DNA of 10,757 nucleotides, from assembly GCA_016928455.1 (NCBI GenBank), contig JAFGKP010000046.1, positions 1-10,757 of the forward strand, read 5' to 3'. This DNA is from Methanomicrobia archaeon (lineage in GTDB: Archaea; Halobacteriota; Syntropharchaeia; Alkanophagales; Methanospirareceae). The position numbers were made by a program, and so were the translations under genes. The stretch's first letter is position 1, and each line of letters begins with the position of its first letter. Below are positions 1-7,179 of the stretch, in pieces. A model generated the notes under the pieces. That model ran no database searches, had not been told where the DNA came from, and saw only the letters and a program-made list of their open reading frames with translations.

Positions 1-90
1 GTGGGCGTTGGCGCTCGGAGGATAGTGGTGTGGAGAAAGACCGTGAGGGTCTGGTTGGCGGCGTAGGGGTCGACCGAGGGCGTGCCCGCA
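1..90. other. G-rich block of unknown nature at the left edge
   Basis: The block is strongly strand-asymmetric: I count about 44 G against 17 C in 90 bases. On the plus strand, frame 1 is open from the window edge to a TAG at 64-66 and has many G-starting codons; frame 3 is open from the edge to a TGA at 192-194. Either could be the 3' end of a gene that starts outside the window. On the minus strand one frame also reads smoothly leftward, but it has no ATG, GTG or TTG after its upstream stop at 117-119. Short stems are present: AGACC/GGTCT at 38-42/48-52 and GGGC/GCCC at 78-81/84-87. A structured RNA or a copy of a dispersed repeat is therefore also possible. I do not recognise a product. 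Confidence 0.3.
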
Positions 91-91
91 C

Positions 92-118
92 AAACCTTTT
101 CTTGGAAAGAAAAGGTTT
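92..118. repeat. Perfect 12-bp inverted repeat (3-nt loop), hairpin or terminator-like element
   Basis: AAACCTTTTCTT at 92-103 and AAGAAAAGGTTT at 107-118 are exact reverse complements around the loop GGA. The hairpin lies 25 bp after the frame-1 stop at 64-66. No T-run follows on the plus strand, so it is not a textbook intrinsic terminator, although the arms themselves carry T- and A-rich tracts. It may mark the 3' end of the gene to the left, act as an RNA processing or stabilising hairpin, or be one copy of a dispersed intergenic palindrome. The structure is certain from the sequence; the role is inferred. Confidence 0.7.
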
Positions 119-339
119 ATCAAAAGAACGTATTCTCCGTTTCTGGATCATTGATTCAAAGGACCGTTTGGATTTTCTTCCTTGTGGTTGCTGACAAAGT
201 TCAAACCGCTTTTTCACCGTATAGCCGGGCACAAAAATAGTTACTGGTAAATGATGTTCAGGTTACAGCGGTTTTCCAGGGCGATTCTTAGAGCGGTGCT
301 GTCTTCGCATCCGCTATTTCCTGATTTCATCTGTGCTTC
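119..339. other. Intergenic stretch without a supported gene
   Basis: This AT-richer stretch lies between the left-edge hairpin and the end of the first trkH. No reading frame here has both a start and protein-like composition; the one open minus-strand frame is mostly an extension of a shadow of the trkH 3' end. Short T-tracts are the only notable signals: TTTTT on the plus strand near 210-214 and TTTTT on the minus strand at 233-237. The latter could end transcription coming leftward from trkH. Confidence 0.5.
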
Positions 340-362
340 GTAAGGATGCGTGATCTCCTTAC
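340..362 (-). terminator. Stem-loop directly after the first trkH stop
   Basis: GTAAGGA at 340-346 pairs perfectly with TCCTTAC at 356-362 across a 9-nt loop. The stem starts 3 nt past the minus-strand TGA at 366-368. No T-run follows directly, so it is more likely a 3'-end stabilising or processing hairpin than a classical terminator. The first minus-strand T5 lies about 100 nt further on. Confidence 0.4.
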
Positions 363-365
363 AAC

Positions 366-1823
366 TCAGAGCGGCTCGAACCCCTTGGCAAGCACGCGCA
401 CGAGCATCAAAACCGGGATGATCTCCAGACGACCAATCCACATGTTGAGTATCAGCATGATCTTTCCGCCCCAGAGCATGCCCGTGCTCGTAATGCCCGT
501 GGAGAGTCCGACGTTGCTCTGCGCCGAGACCACCTCGAAGATCACCTCGTTGAGCGTGTAGCCGGGGGTGCCCGCAACGGTCAAGACACCCACACCAATG
601 AGGAGGAAGACGATCCAGAGAATGATGATCAAGTTCGCCTCTGCGCCGATGCTATTTATCTCTTCATCATTGAGCAAGCGCTCACCAAAACGGAAGGGTT
701 TGATCGCGTTTTTGGGTAATAACGTCTTGATCAACGACCAATTGAGCCCTTTCCAGACGATAACAGCTCTGATGAGCTTTATTCCGCCTGCGGTCGAGCC
801 CGCCCCGCCGCCAATGAGCATCGCCATCCAGACCATACTGAGCGCTTGACCGGACCATAAGTGCACGTTCGCGGTCTGGAAGCCCGTGCAGGTGAGCCCG
901 GAGACGATTTGGAACGTGGAGAAGCGGAGCGCAGCGAAAGCTGAGCTATAAAAACCAGTGTAGTTCACGATGAGCAAGAGGGTGAGCAAGACCAGCAGGA
1001 GCACGCAAAGAGCACGAATCTGCAGATCTCTGAAAAACGCTCGTAGCTCACCTTTGAGCAATTGGTAGTGGATGATAAAGGGAATTGCGCCGAGTAGCAT
1101 CATGGGCATGATAGCGAGTTCGATGAGCGGGCTATCATAAAACGCCATGCTGTTCTCAGTAATGGTGAACCCACCGGTGCCCAGAGCGGTCATGCTGTGG
1201 TTGATCGCTTCCCAGAGGCTCATGCCTGCGAAATAAAAGAGGACTATACCAATAGCGGTAAGCAGCAGGTAGATCCACCAGATGATCCGCACCGAGGAGA
1301 TGATGCTTGGCCGAATCTTCTCTTCGCGCGCTTCCGCTCTATACAGCAGGTAAGATCCCGTTCCCGGACGTGCTAGGATCGTCACCATCAGCACAATCAC
1401 CCCGACGCCGCCCACCCACTGCATTGTACTTCGCCAGAACTGCACCGTATGTGTAAGCGAAGAAGGATGCGCGACCATCGTCAAGCCGGTACCCGTCCAA
1501 CCGGACATTGCTTCGAAGAAAGAATCGAGCGGGCTCATGTTCTCGATGAAGATGAATAGGATCGAGCTAATCGCGGGAATCACGAGCCATGCCAGTGCCG
1601 CGGTAATCATTGCATGCTTCAGCTGCGGCTCTTTCTGGACTCTGCAGGTTACTTTAAGCAGTATGCCGATGCCGAGGGTGATCAAAGCGGTGAGAGACAC
1701 GATGGTAACCACGCCGAATTCCCCGAACGCGATGGAGACGATGAGCAGCAGCATCATGAGTACACCAACAACCATCAGGATACTGCCGAGATCTTCAAGC
1801 ACAATTCTCACATTGGTGAACAC
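366..1823 (-). CDS. trkH: TrkH-family potassium uptake channel subunit (first copy)
   Basis: Integral membrane pore of a Trk/Ktr-type K+ uptake system, 485 residues with the chosen start. The four pore-loop filters typical of the TrkH/KtrB superfamily are visible: TGTG at 110-113, TGGF at 216-219, CTGF at 312-315 and NVGL at 437-440. The intramembrane gating loop GGGAGSTAGG is at 338-347, and the C-terminal WIGRLE motif is near 462-467. Hydrophobic segments fill the rest, and the length is normal for the family. I prefer the GTG at 1821-1823 because GGAGGG (minus strand, 1829-1834) precedes it by 5 nt and a TATA-like box lies about 40 bp upstream. A GTG at 1848-1850 would add nine residues but has no ribosome site and sits close to that box. 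The gene is divergent to a second trkH. Its first filter reads T-G-T-G rather than the usual T-T-T-G, so ion selectivity may differ. A family assignment is secure; K+ rather than Na+/K+ transport is inferred. Confidence 0.93.
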   Translation of the reverse strand: MFTNVRIVLEDLGSILMVVGVLMMLLLIVSIAFGEFGVVTIVSLTALITLGIGILLKVTCRVQKEPQLKHAMITAALAWLVIPAISSILFIFIENMSPLDSFFEAMSGWTGTGLTMVAHPSSLTHTVQFWRSTMQWVGGVGVIVLMVTILARPGTGSYLLYRAEAREEKIRPSIISSVRIIWWIYLLLTAIGIVLFYFAGMSLWEAINHSMTALGTGGFTITENSMAFYDSPLIELAIMPMMLLGAIPFIIHYQLLKGELRAFFRDLQIRALCVLLLVLLTLLLIVNYTGFYSSAFAALRFSTFQIVSGLTCTGFQTANVHLWSGQALSMVWMAMLIGGGAGSTAGGIKLIRAVIVWKGLNWSLIKTLLPKNAIKPFRFGERLLNDEEINSIGAEANLIIILWIVFLLIGVGVLTVAGTPGYTLNEVIFEVVSAQSNVGLSTGITSTGMLWGGKIMLILNMWIGRLEIIPVLMLVRVLAKGFEPL

Positions 1824-1855
1824 ATTAGCCCTCCGATCGCTCCTAGTCACGAGAC

Positions 1856-1866
1856 AATAAATACAT
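1856..1866 (-). promoter_or_regulatory. TATA-like box for the first trkH
   Basis: On the minus strand the sequence reads ATGTATTTATT. An archaeal TATA box centred near 1861 would place transcription start at about 1835, a dozen bases before the preferred GTG start at 1823 and just before its GGAGGG site. This spacing argues against the longer start at 1850, which would lie upstream of the transcript start. Confidence 0.4.
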
Positions 1867-1933
1867 ACATAGCTATATGAGGAGACGCTCCAAAAACGAT
1901 TCCGTTGATCTCGATTACGCCCCTCCGTGCCAT

Positions 1934-1942
1934 CTATATATC
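1934..1942 (+). promoter_or_regulatory. TATA-like box for the second trkH
   Basis: CTATATATC matches the archaeal TATA consensus well and would put transcription start near 1960-1967, giving a leader of about 55 nt. A second AT-rich candidate, TTTTTTAAAG at 1948-1957, would give a shorter leader. Assignment rests on spacing only. Confidence 0.4.
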
Positions 1943-1955
1943 AGCCATTTTTTAA

Positions 1956-1968
1956 AGAAGTAACTTCT
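1956..1968. promoter_or_regulatory. Perfect 6-1-6 palindrome, candidate operator for the second trkH
   Basis: AGAAGT-A-ACTTCT is an exact inverted repeat at the predicted transcription start, about 20 bp downstream of the TATA-like box at 1934-1942. A dimeric repressor bound here would block initiation. The palindrome is seen directly; the operator role is inferred. At 13 bp it could arise by chance. Confidence 0.35.
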
Positions 1969-1974
1969 GGTTTT

Positions 1975-2002
1975 TTCTGTAAGCACGGATTCTCTTCTGT
2001 AA
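1975..2002 (+). repeat. Direct repeat TTCTGTAA, two copies exactly 20 bp apart
   Basis: TTCTGTAA occurs at 1975-1982 and 1995-2002. Its core TTCTG also occurs at 1965-1969, overlapping the palindrome arm, so three cores lie at 10-bp multiples (1965, 1975, 1995) on one face of the helix. All lie in the probable leader of the second trkH. They could be protein-binding half-sites on DNA or single-stranded sites in the mRNA. Confidence 0.35.
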
Positions 2003-2020
2003 CCGGAGCATCGAGAGGAG

Positions 2021-3472
2021 ATGGACCAGAGGATTATCTACGGCGGTATCGGGAGCATCGTGAAGTACCTCGGGATCTTAATGGTAGTTCCGCTCCTCGT
2101 GGCGGTATGGTATGGCGATCGCACCATAACGCCGTTTATTGTAACCACCTGGCTGATCCCGCTCGGGATTACCATTATCTGCGGCATCATTCTGGAGAAG
2201 CGGCTCGGTACGGTGGGTGTGATCAAGCGTCGAGAGGGTTTTGCGATCGTGGGCCTGGGATGGCTCGCGGTAGCCTTATTCGGCTCGCTACCCTATATCT
2301 TCTCCGCAACGCTCGGACCGATCGATGCCTTTTTCGAATCGATGTCGGGATTCACCACCACAGGTTCCACGGTGATGCTTGAGCTTGAGCAGATCGACCG
2401 GAGCATACTATTCTGGCGCAGCTTCTCACAGTGGATTGGTGGTATGGGCGTCATTATCCTCTTCATCGCGATCCTTCCCACCTTCGGTATCGCCGGGAGC
2501 CAGCTCTTCGACCGCGAGTTCCCGGGACCGATGGCTGAACGAATTCGACCACGAGTTCAAGTGACCGCACGCATGCTCTGGTCAATTTACGTGCTGCTGA
2601 CCGGCGCGGAGATTGTCTTGCTCTACTTCCTCGCGCATATGCCACCCTTCCATGCCTTCTGCACCGCGCTCAGCACGATGCCGACCGGAGGTTTCTCACC
2701 GCTTTCGGCCAATATCGGGGGGTACAACAACCAAACAGCTGATTTCATCATCATGCTCTTCATGTTCCTCGGTGGCATGAACTTCATTCTGCATTACTCG
2801 TTGATCCGAAAACCCGAACGGGTCATAGCAAACAGGGAGTTTCAGGTCTATTGTGCCTTCATCTTCGCCGCGATCGCAATTATCGTCACGGATCTCTACA
2901 TTCATGGCTATTATGCTTCATTCTTCCAGGCGTTCCGCTACGGTGGCTTTCAGGCCATCTCTTTCATGACCACTACCGGCTTCACCACGGCTAACTTCGA
3001 TGCCTGGTCACATTTGTCGAAGATCATCCTCCTGAGCTTGATGTTCGTCGGCGGCTGCGGCGGGTCAACCGGGGGGAGCATCAAGGTTATCCGCGTCTAT
3101 GTGCTGCTCAAATACGTGGGGCAGCGAATTCGCCAGATCCTTTATCCGCACGCGATCTTCGTGCTGAAGAGCGGCAAGAAGCCGATCTCCGACGATATCA
3201 TCCAGGGGATTGCCGCGTTCATCTTCTCCTATTTCCTGCTCTTTGTACTCTGCTCTATCCTTCTGACCGCGATAGGGTTTGACATCCTGAGCGCGGCCTC
3301 AGCAGTAGCCGCGACACTCGGTAATGTGGGACCCGGCTTTGGGCTCGTGGCTGCTGATTATGCCGTGGTTCCGGTGATCGGCAAGATCATCCTCTCATTT
3401 TGCATGTGGATCGGTCGGTTGGAGCTCTTCACCGTTCTGGTGCTCCTTACCCCCGCATTCTGGAAAGGGTGA
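2021..3472 (+). CDS. trkH: TrkH-family potassium uptake channel subunit (second copy)
   Basis: A 483-residue integral membrane pore subunit of a Trk-type K+ uptake system. All four family filters are present: TTTG at 112-115, TGGF at 222-225, TTTG at 317-320 and NVG at 435-437. The gating loop GGCGGSTGGS lies at 344-353 and the C-terminal WIGRLE motif at 463-468. The ATG is the only sensible start, because an in-frame TAA lies 19 nt upstream (2000-2002). Purine-rich AGAGGAG abuts the ATG with no spacer, while a GGAG at 2005-2008 is 12 nt away, so the ribosome site is oddly spaced. The protein resembles its divergent neighbour in layout, but the two are clearly diverged paralogues: the first filter here is canonical TTTG. 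It converges on trkA, which is the likely cytosolic regulator of one or both pores. Confidence 0.95.
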   Translation: MDQRIIYGGIGSIVKYLGILMVVPLLVAVWYGDRTITPFIVTTWLIPLGITIICGIILEKRLGTVGVIKRREGFAIVGLGWLAVALFGSLPYIFSATLGPIDAFFESMSGFTTTGSTVMLELEQIDRSILFWRSFSQWIGGMGVIILFIAILPTFGIAGSQLFDREFPGPMAERIRPRVQVTARMLWSIYVLLTGAEIVLLYFLAHMPPFHAFCTALSTMPTGGFSPLSANIGGYNNQTADFIIMLFMFLGGMNFILHYSLIRKPERVIANREFQVYCAFIFAAIAIIVTDLYIHGYYASFFQAFRYGGFQAISFMTTTGFTTANFDAWSHLSKIILLSLMFVGGCGGSTGGSIKVIRVYVLLKYVGQRIRQILYPHAIFVLKSGKKPISDDIIQGIAAFIFSYFLLFVLCSILLTAIGFDILSAASAVAATLGNVGPGFGLVAADYAVVPVIGKIILSFCMWIGRLELFTVLVLLTPAFWKG

Positions 3473-3501
3473 ACTGCAGCCCACTCGTTGCGCTGTGCAG
3501 T
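3473..3501 (+). terminator. Stem-loop directly after the second trkH stop
   Basis: ACTGCA at 3473-3478 pairs with TGCAGT at 3496-3501, and GC at 3479-3480 can extend the stem with GC at 3492-3493 if TG at 3494-3495 bulges out. The stem begins at the base right after the TGA. It sits in the 102-bp gap between convergent trkH and trkA. No T-run follows, so a 3'-end processing or stabilising role is as likely as termination. Confidence 0.4.
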
Positions 3502-3574
3502 ACTGTTGCTAGCTCATGACACAACGCAAAAGCCGTTACGATTAACGTGTAGAATACCGTATATCAAGCTCTAT

Positions 3575-4225
3575 TCAGGGCGAAAAGAGCGCGTTAATCT
3601 TATCTGCTTCTTTCGCCTTCGCAAAGACCGTGACATGATCGCCCGCCTGAAGCGGGATGTCACCGCTAGGGAGGATGAGTTCGTCATTCCGCTCGATTGC
3701 CACCACCGTCCCCCCCTTCATGTTCAAGTCCGAGAGCTCCTTGCCCACAGCACGTGAATTTTCCGAGACCACAACCTCGAAGATGTCTGCTTTGCCGCGG
3801 CCGATAGTGATGAAATCTTTTATCCGTGGCCGCTTCGCCGAGATATACAGGTGACGAGCAACGGTCATATCGGGGTTCTCGAGCATGGCAATGTCCGCTT
3901 TCTTGAACATATCAACATGCTCTTCTTGATTCACGATCGCAACGGTGTTCTTCGTCCCCAATTCCTTGGCCGTGAGCGTCATCATCAAGTTATCCGCGTC
4001 GTCCGAAGTCGTAGCGATAAGCGCGTCCGCTCGCTGCGCGTTCGCTTCCTCCAGGGTCGACTTCTGCGTCGCGTCGCCAACGATCGTCAGGACGTCATAT
4101 TGCTCCGCGATCTCCTTGCAGCGTTTCTCGTTCTCATCGATGACCACGACGTCGTTCTTGTCACGCGTGGCGATATTCACCAGATTCTTGCCGATCCCGC
4201 CCAGTCCCACGATTATCAGATACAC
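3575..4225 (-). CDS. trkA: TrkA-type NAD(H)-binding potassium channel regulator (single RCK module)
   Basis: Peripheral cytosolic subunit that gates TrkH pores. The 216-residue protein has one RCK_N Rossmann domain (about 1-120) with the dinucleotide-binding GLGGIG at 7-12, the acidic VVVID strand end near 27-31 and GDAT at 50-53. An RCK_C domain follows (about 135-216). E. coli TrkA has two such units in about 458 residues; one unit is the common archaeal and KtrA form, which assembles as a ring. The start is GTG at 4223-4225, with TGAGGA about 7 nt upstream on the minus strand. The gene lies 46 bp downstream of alaS in the same direction, so it may be read through from alaS. An ATATTATA-like box in the gap could alternatively give it its own promoter. 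Only one trkA is seen for two trkH genes in this window. Confidence 0.93.
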   Translation of the reverse strand: MYLIIVGLGGIGKNLVNIATRDKNDVVVIDENEKRCKEIAEQYDVLTIVGDATQKSTLEEANAQRADALIATTSDDADNLMMTLTAKELGTKNTVAIVNQEEHVDMFKKADIAMLENPDMTVARHLYISAKRPRIKDFITIGRGKADIFEVVVSENSRAVGKELSDLNMKGGTVVAIERNDELILPSGDIPLQAGDHVTVFAKAKEADKINALFSP

Positions 4226-4271
4226 GCTGCGTTCCTCACTAATTCTTCATCATGTGGTATAATATCACTTT

Positions 4272-7058
4272 CTATTTTTCCCGTAGCACCGTTTCGAGCA
4301 ATCGTAATCCCGCTTCGCGAGCCGCATCCACGAGTTCCACGCGCTCGCCGCCGCCCTGCGCGAGCTCCGCTTTGCCACCGCCACTGCCGCCGAGCACGCC
4401 AGATACGCTCTTAATGAGCTCGCCGGCATGGAGTTTATCGCTGAGCGTTTTGGGCACAGCGGCAACAGCCGATACACGAGCCTCGCCCCTGTTAAGCAAG
4501 ATCGCCACGTAGTTATCACCCGCGAGCTGAGACGCGATCTTCAGCATCCCCTTAACATCTGCCTCGGGCAGTACCGCGGCAATCACCTTCACACCGCTGA
4601 TCGTCTGCGAGTGGCCCTTCAATCGCTCCAGCTCCAGATCCGCGATCTCACCGCGCAATCGCTCGGTCTCTTTTCGTAACTCTTTCCACTCCGCGAAGAA
4701 CCGGGCAACGACCCCGGGCAGTTTCTCCGGTGGTACTTTGAGCACCGCGGCGGCCTCCTTTATCAGCTCTTCCTGTGCCTGGATCGCCTCAATTGCTGCT
4801 TCGCCTGCCGCGTACTCTAACCGCTCGACGCCATCCTGAATACGTTCGATGCGCAGGAGTTTTATCGGGCCGACTTCACCCGTCTTCGCGAGATGCGTGC
4901 CCGCACAGGCCTGCACATCCAGATCATCGCCGATCCGTACGATTCGTATCTGCTCACCGACGGGCACGCCGCCCTGGTAAATCCGCGAGCCATAGCGCTG
5001 CTCGGCCTCACTCCGCTCCACAAAGCCCGTTGTAATAGGGAGATCATCCATAACGATTTTATTGGCGAGCATCTCGATCGCCCGTCGTTCATCATCGGAA
5101 ATCCGCTTGAAGTGCGCGATGTCGATTCTCGCCCGCTTTTCACCCTTCTGCGCGCCCGCTTGCCAAACGTGCTCACCCAATATCTTCCGTGCCGCAGAGA
5201 CAACGATATGCGTTGCGGTATGATGCTTCTTATGTGCCATCCGCCGGGCGAGGTCTATTTTCCCGGTTACGATAGCGCCCTTCGGTATATCCCAGGCTCG
5301 CCCATCTGCCAGTTTATGGAGAATAACACCCTCAACGCTCTGCACATCAATGACCCTGAATCGTTCATGCCCAGGTTCTTCGGGCGTGCTTATGGTCAGG
5401 TAACCCGTATCGGCCGGTTGACCGCCACCTTCGGGAAAGAAGAGCGTCTGATCCAGAATAACCGAATCGTCGAGTATATCCAGGACCGTGGCCGTGAAAT
5501 CTACCGCGCGCGGTGTTTCGTAATACAGCTTCTTCGTCGCCGGAATGCCCTTTGTCTCTTCTTGCAGGCGCTCCACAAACGGCGCCAGCTCCACCTTTTG
5601 CTCCTCGCTGTGCAGCTTTGCCACCAGCGTATAGAAGTTCTCGGGGATATTGACCGCCAGTCCATTGCTCTGCGGGCCCATAGCCGTGACCACTTCTTTC
5701 ACAAATTCCGGCGGGAGCCCGTGGGTATCGTATAAATTGATAAGATGGTCGACCGGAACTTCGCGTTCAGCCTTCCCGGTAAAGTCCTTCGCGAGCTGCT
5801 TGACGATTCGCTCGCCCTTCACCAGGGTCTCATCGTACCGCTGCTTCTCGAGCGAAACGATCTCAAGGATTCGCTCAACTGACCGCTCCAACTCAGGGAA
5901 CGAATGCCGAAGCGTCTTGATCTGCAGGAGAATGAGCTCTTCCAGTGGCGTCTCGATCCCCAAGGATTTCAACATCCGAAATGCCCGCCGCAAGACGAGT
6001 CGTGCGAGATAGCCCTCCTTCGCATTCGAGGGTACGATACCATCCGCGAGCATGAACGCCAGGCATTTCGTGTGGTCTGCAATCGCATATACGGTCTCAA
6101 TCGGCTCCAGTATGCGGGTCAACTCTTCGAATGGCAGCCCGACCCGCTGCGCGATCTCACGTCGGTTCAGAGCACCGGAGAGGCTCGCCTGCGTGTGTAT
6201 GAGTTCAGGATGCGTCTCCCGCGGGTGCGTGATCCCCGCAGCATTCACCAATTCAGTAATTACTACAGGGAACATGGCATCATAGACCGTCGGTGTGCCC
6301 GTGGACGCCCATACGAACCGTTCCAGCCCGTAACCGGTATCCACGATATACGTATCCATCTTCCCGTATCGCTGTCCGGCAATCTCGATCTCGCCACGAG
6401 GAGAAAGCTCGAGATCCATGAAGACGAGCGTTGCGAGCTCCAGACCGCCCGTAATAACCTCGAGGCACGGGCCTGCATTACCACCGCCATACCAGGGTGC
6501 CTCTTTGTAAGTTACGCTCTCCCGCGCCACACCAAGCTGTTGCAGGAATTCGTCGCAATACGCTATGGTCTCATTCTTCCAGTAAATCTCCTCACCGCCT
6601 CGCTTGTTGAACGCATGATGCCCCATCATCTCGAAGGTAGTGAGATGGCGGCCGGTTCGCCCGATGGACTCGAGATCCTCAAGCCGTATGCAGGGCTGCG
6701 AGATGGCGAGTGGATTCGCAGGTGGCGGGACTTTGCCTGAGGTTACAAAAGGTTGAAAATCAGCAATGGAGGCAATCGTGAGGTAAATGTCATCACGCCA
6801 GCGCGCAACCACGGGATACCTGCTCAGTCGCGTATGCGAGCGCGTGTCAAAGAACGAGAGGAACGATTCGCGCACCTCGTCTGGACTTCGTTCACTGAAG
6901 ATCGGCGCGCCGATGAACGAGTACGTTGCACAGGGTGCATCGCCACAAATCGCCTGGTTCGGGTCACGAGTCCAGAAAAAGGAGCCACACTTCTTGCACT
7001 GACACCGCACGAAATCCTGCTCCCTGAAGTACTCTAAATCGTACTCGTCGTTCCCCAT
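4272..7058 (-). CDS. alaS: Alanyl-tRNA synthetase, archaeal type
   Basis: Charges tRNA-Ala with alanine and hydrolyses mischarged Ser- or Gly-tRNA-Ala in the cytosol; 928 residues, about the usual archaeal length. An N-terminal cysteine module (C21, C24, C38, C43) typical of archaeal enzymes comes first. The class II catalytic core follows, with GGGNAGPCLE at 191-200 and the arginine-rich GYLARLVLRRAFR at 349-361. The editing domain has its four expected metal ligands: H613 and H617 in HTATH, then C718 and H722 in CAGTH. A glutamate- and leucine-rich linker helix (about 760-815) leads to the C-terminal DHHA1-like domain with GGSGGGK at 890-896 and AQGGG at 900-904. No key residue is missing. 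The ATG start has almost no ribosome site, in keeping with a short leader from the TATA-like box at 7087-7097. It is divergent to endA and upstream of trkA. Confidence 0.97.
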   Translation of the reverse strand: MGNDEYDLEYFREQDFVRCQCKKCGSFFWTRDPNQAICGDAPCATYSFIGAPIFSERSPDEVRESFLSFFDTRSHTRLSRYPVVARWRDDIYLTIASIADFQPFVTSGKVPPPANPLAISQPCIRLEDLESIGRTGRHLTTFEMMGHHAFNKRGGEEIYWKNETIAYCDEFLQQLGVARESVTYKEAPWYGGGNAGPCLEVITGGLELATLVFMDLELSPRGEIEIAGQRYGKMDTYIVDTGYGLERFVWASTGTPTVYDAMFPVVITELVNAAGITHPRETHPELIHTQASLSGALNRREIAQRVGLPFEELTRILEPIETVYAIADHTKCLAFMLADGIVPSNAKEGYLARLVLRRAFRMLKSLGIETPLEELILLQIKTLRHSFPELERSVERILEIVSLEKQRYDETLVKGERIVKQLAKDFTGKAEREVPVDHLINLYDTHGLPPEFVKEVVTAMGPQSNGLAVNIPENFYTLVAKLHSEEQKVELAPFVERLQEETKGIPATKKLYYETPRAVDFTATVLDILDDSVILDQTLFFPEGGGQPADTGYLTISTPEEPGHERFRVIDVQSVEGVILHKLADGRAWDIPKGAIVTGKIDLARRMAHKKHHTATHIVVSAARKILGEHVWQAGAQKGEKRARIDIAHFKRISDDERRAIEMLANKIVMDDLPITTGFVERSEAEQRYGSRIYQGGVPVGEQIRIVRIGDDLDVQACAGTHLAKTGEVGPIKLLRIERIQDGVERLEYAAGEAAIEAIQAQEELIKEAAAVLKVPPEKLPGVVARFFAEWKELRKETERLRGEIADLELERLKGHSQTISGVKVIAAVLPEADVKGMLKIASQLAGDNYVAILLNRGEARVSAVAAVPKTLSDKLHAGELIKSVSGVLGGSGGGKAELAQGGGERVELVDAAREAGLRLLETVLREK

Positions 7059-7086
7059 TTTGTCTTATGCACAAGGGAAACCGGGG

Positions 7087-7097
7087 CATAAATAGTT
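7087..7097 (-). promoter_or_regulatory. TATA-like box for alaS
   Basis: On the minus strand the sequence reads ACTATTTATG. A TATA box centred near 7092 predicts a transcript start close to 7067, about ten bases before the ATG at 7058. That agrees with the lack of a good Shine-Dalgarno site there. Confidence 0.45.
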
Positions 7098-7131
7098 ATG
7101 TGCTTTTACGGCGGACCTGCATGAGGGGCAC

Positions 7132-7138
7132 GATATAC
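7132..7138 (+). promoter_or_regulatory. Weak TATA-like box for endA
   Basis: GATATAC at 7132-7138 lies about 45 bp before the endA ATG and would start transcription near 7160. It shares the 121-bp divergent region with the alaS promoter. The match is only moderate. Confidence 0.25.
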
Positions 7139-7179
7139 CAAAAAACTATTCTACTGAGAGAACATTTATCACGTTAGCG

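Noticed and set aside
1..119. Minus-strand protein-like reading through the left-edge block
   Set aside because: After the in-frame stop at 117-119 there is no ATG, GTG or TTG before the window edge. It could only be real if it started outside the window, so I list the block as unresolved.
241..441. Minus-strand frame of 66 codons overlapping the trkH 3' end
   Set aside because: Its start lies inside trkH in another frame, the composition is not protein-like beyond that overlap, and no ribosome site was seen.
1927..2382. Plus-strand 151-codon frame over the trkH start region
   Set aside because: It overlaps the second trkH in another frame and has an irregular, arginine- and histidine-rich sequence typical of a shadow frame.
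3851..4414. Plus-strand open frame across the trkA/alaS junction
   Set aside because: It is antisense to two real genes and has low-complexity, arginine-rich sequence with no family features.
4893..6740. Long plus-strand open frames (4893-5735 and 5904-6740) opposite alaS
   Set aside because: They lie wholly antisense to a complete, well-motifed alaS. They show no recognisable domain and are explained by the codon pattern of the opposite strand.
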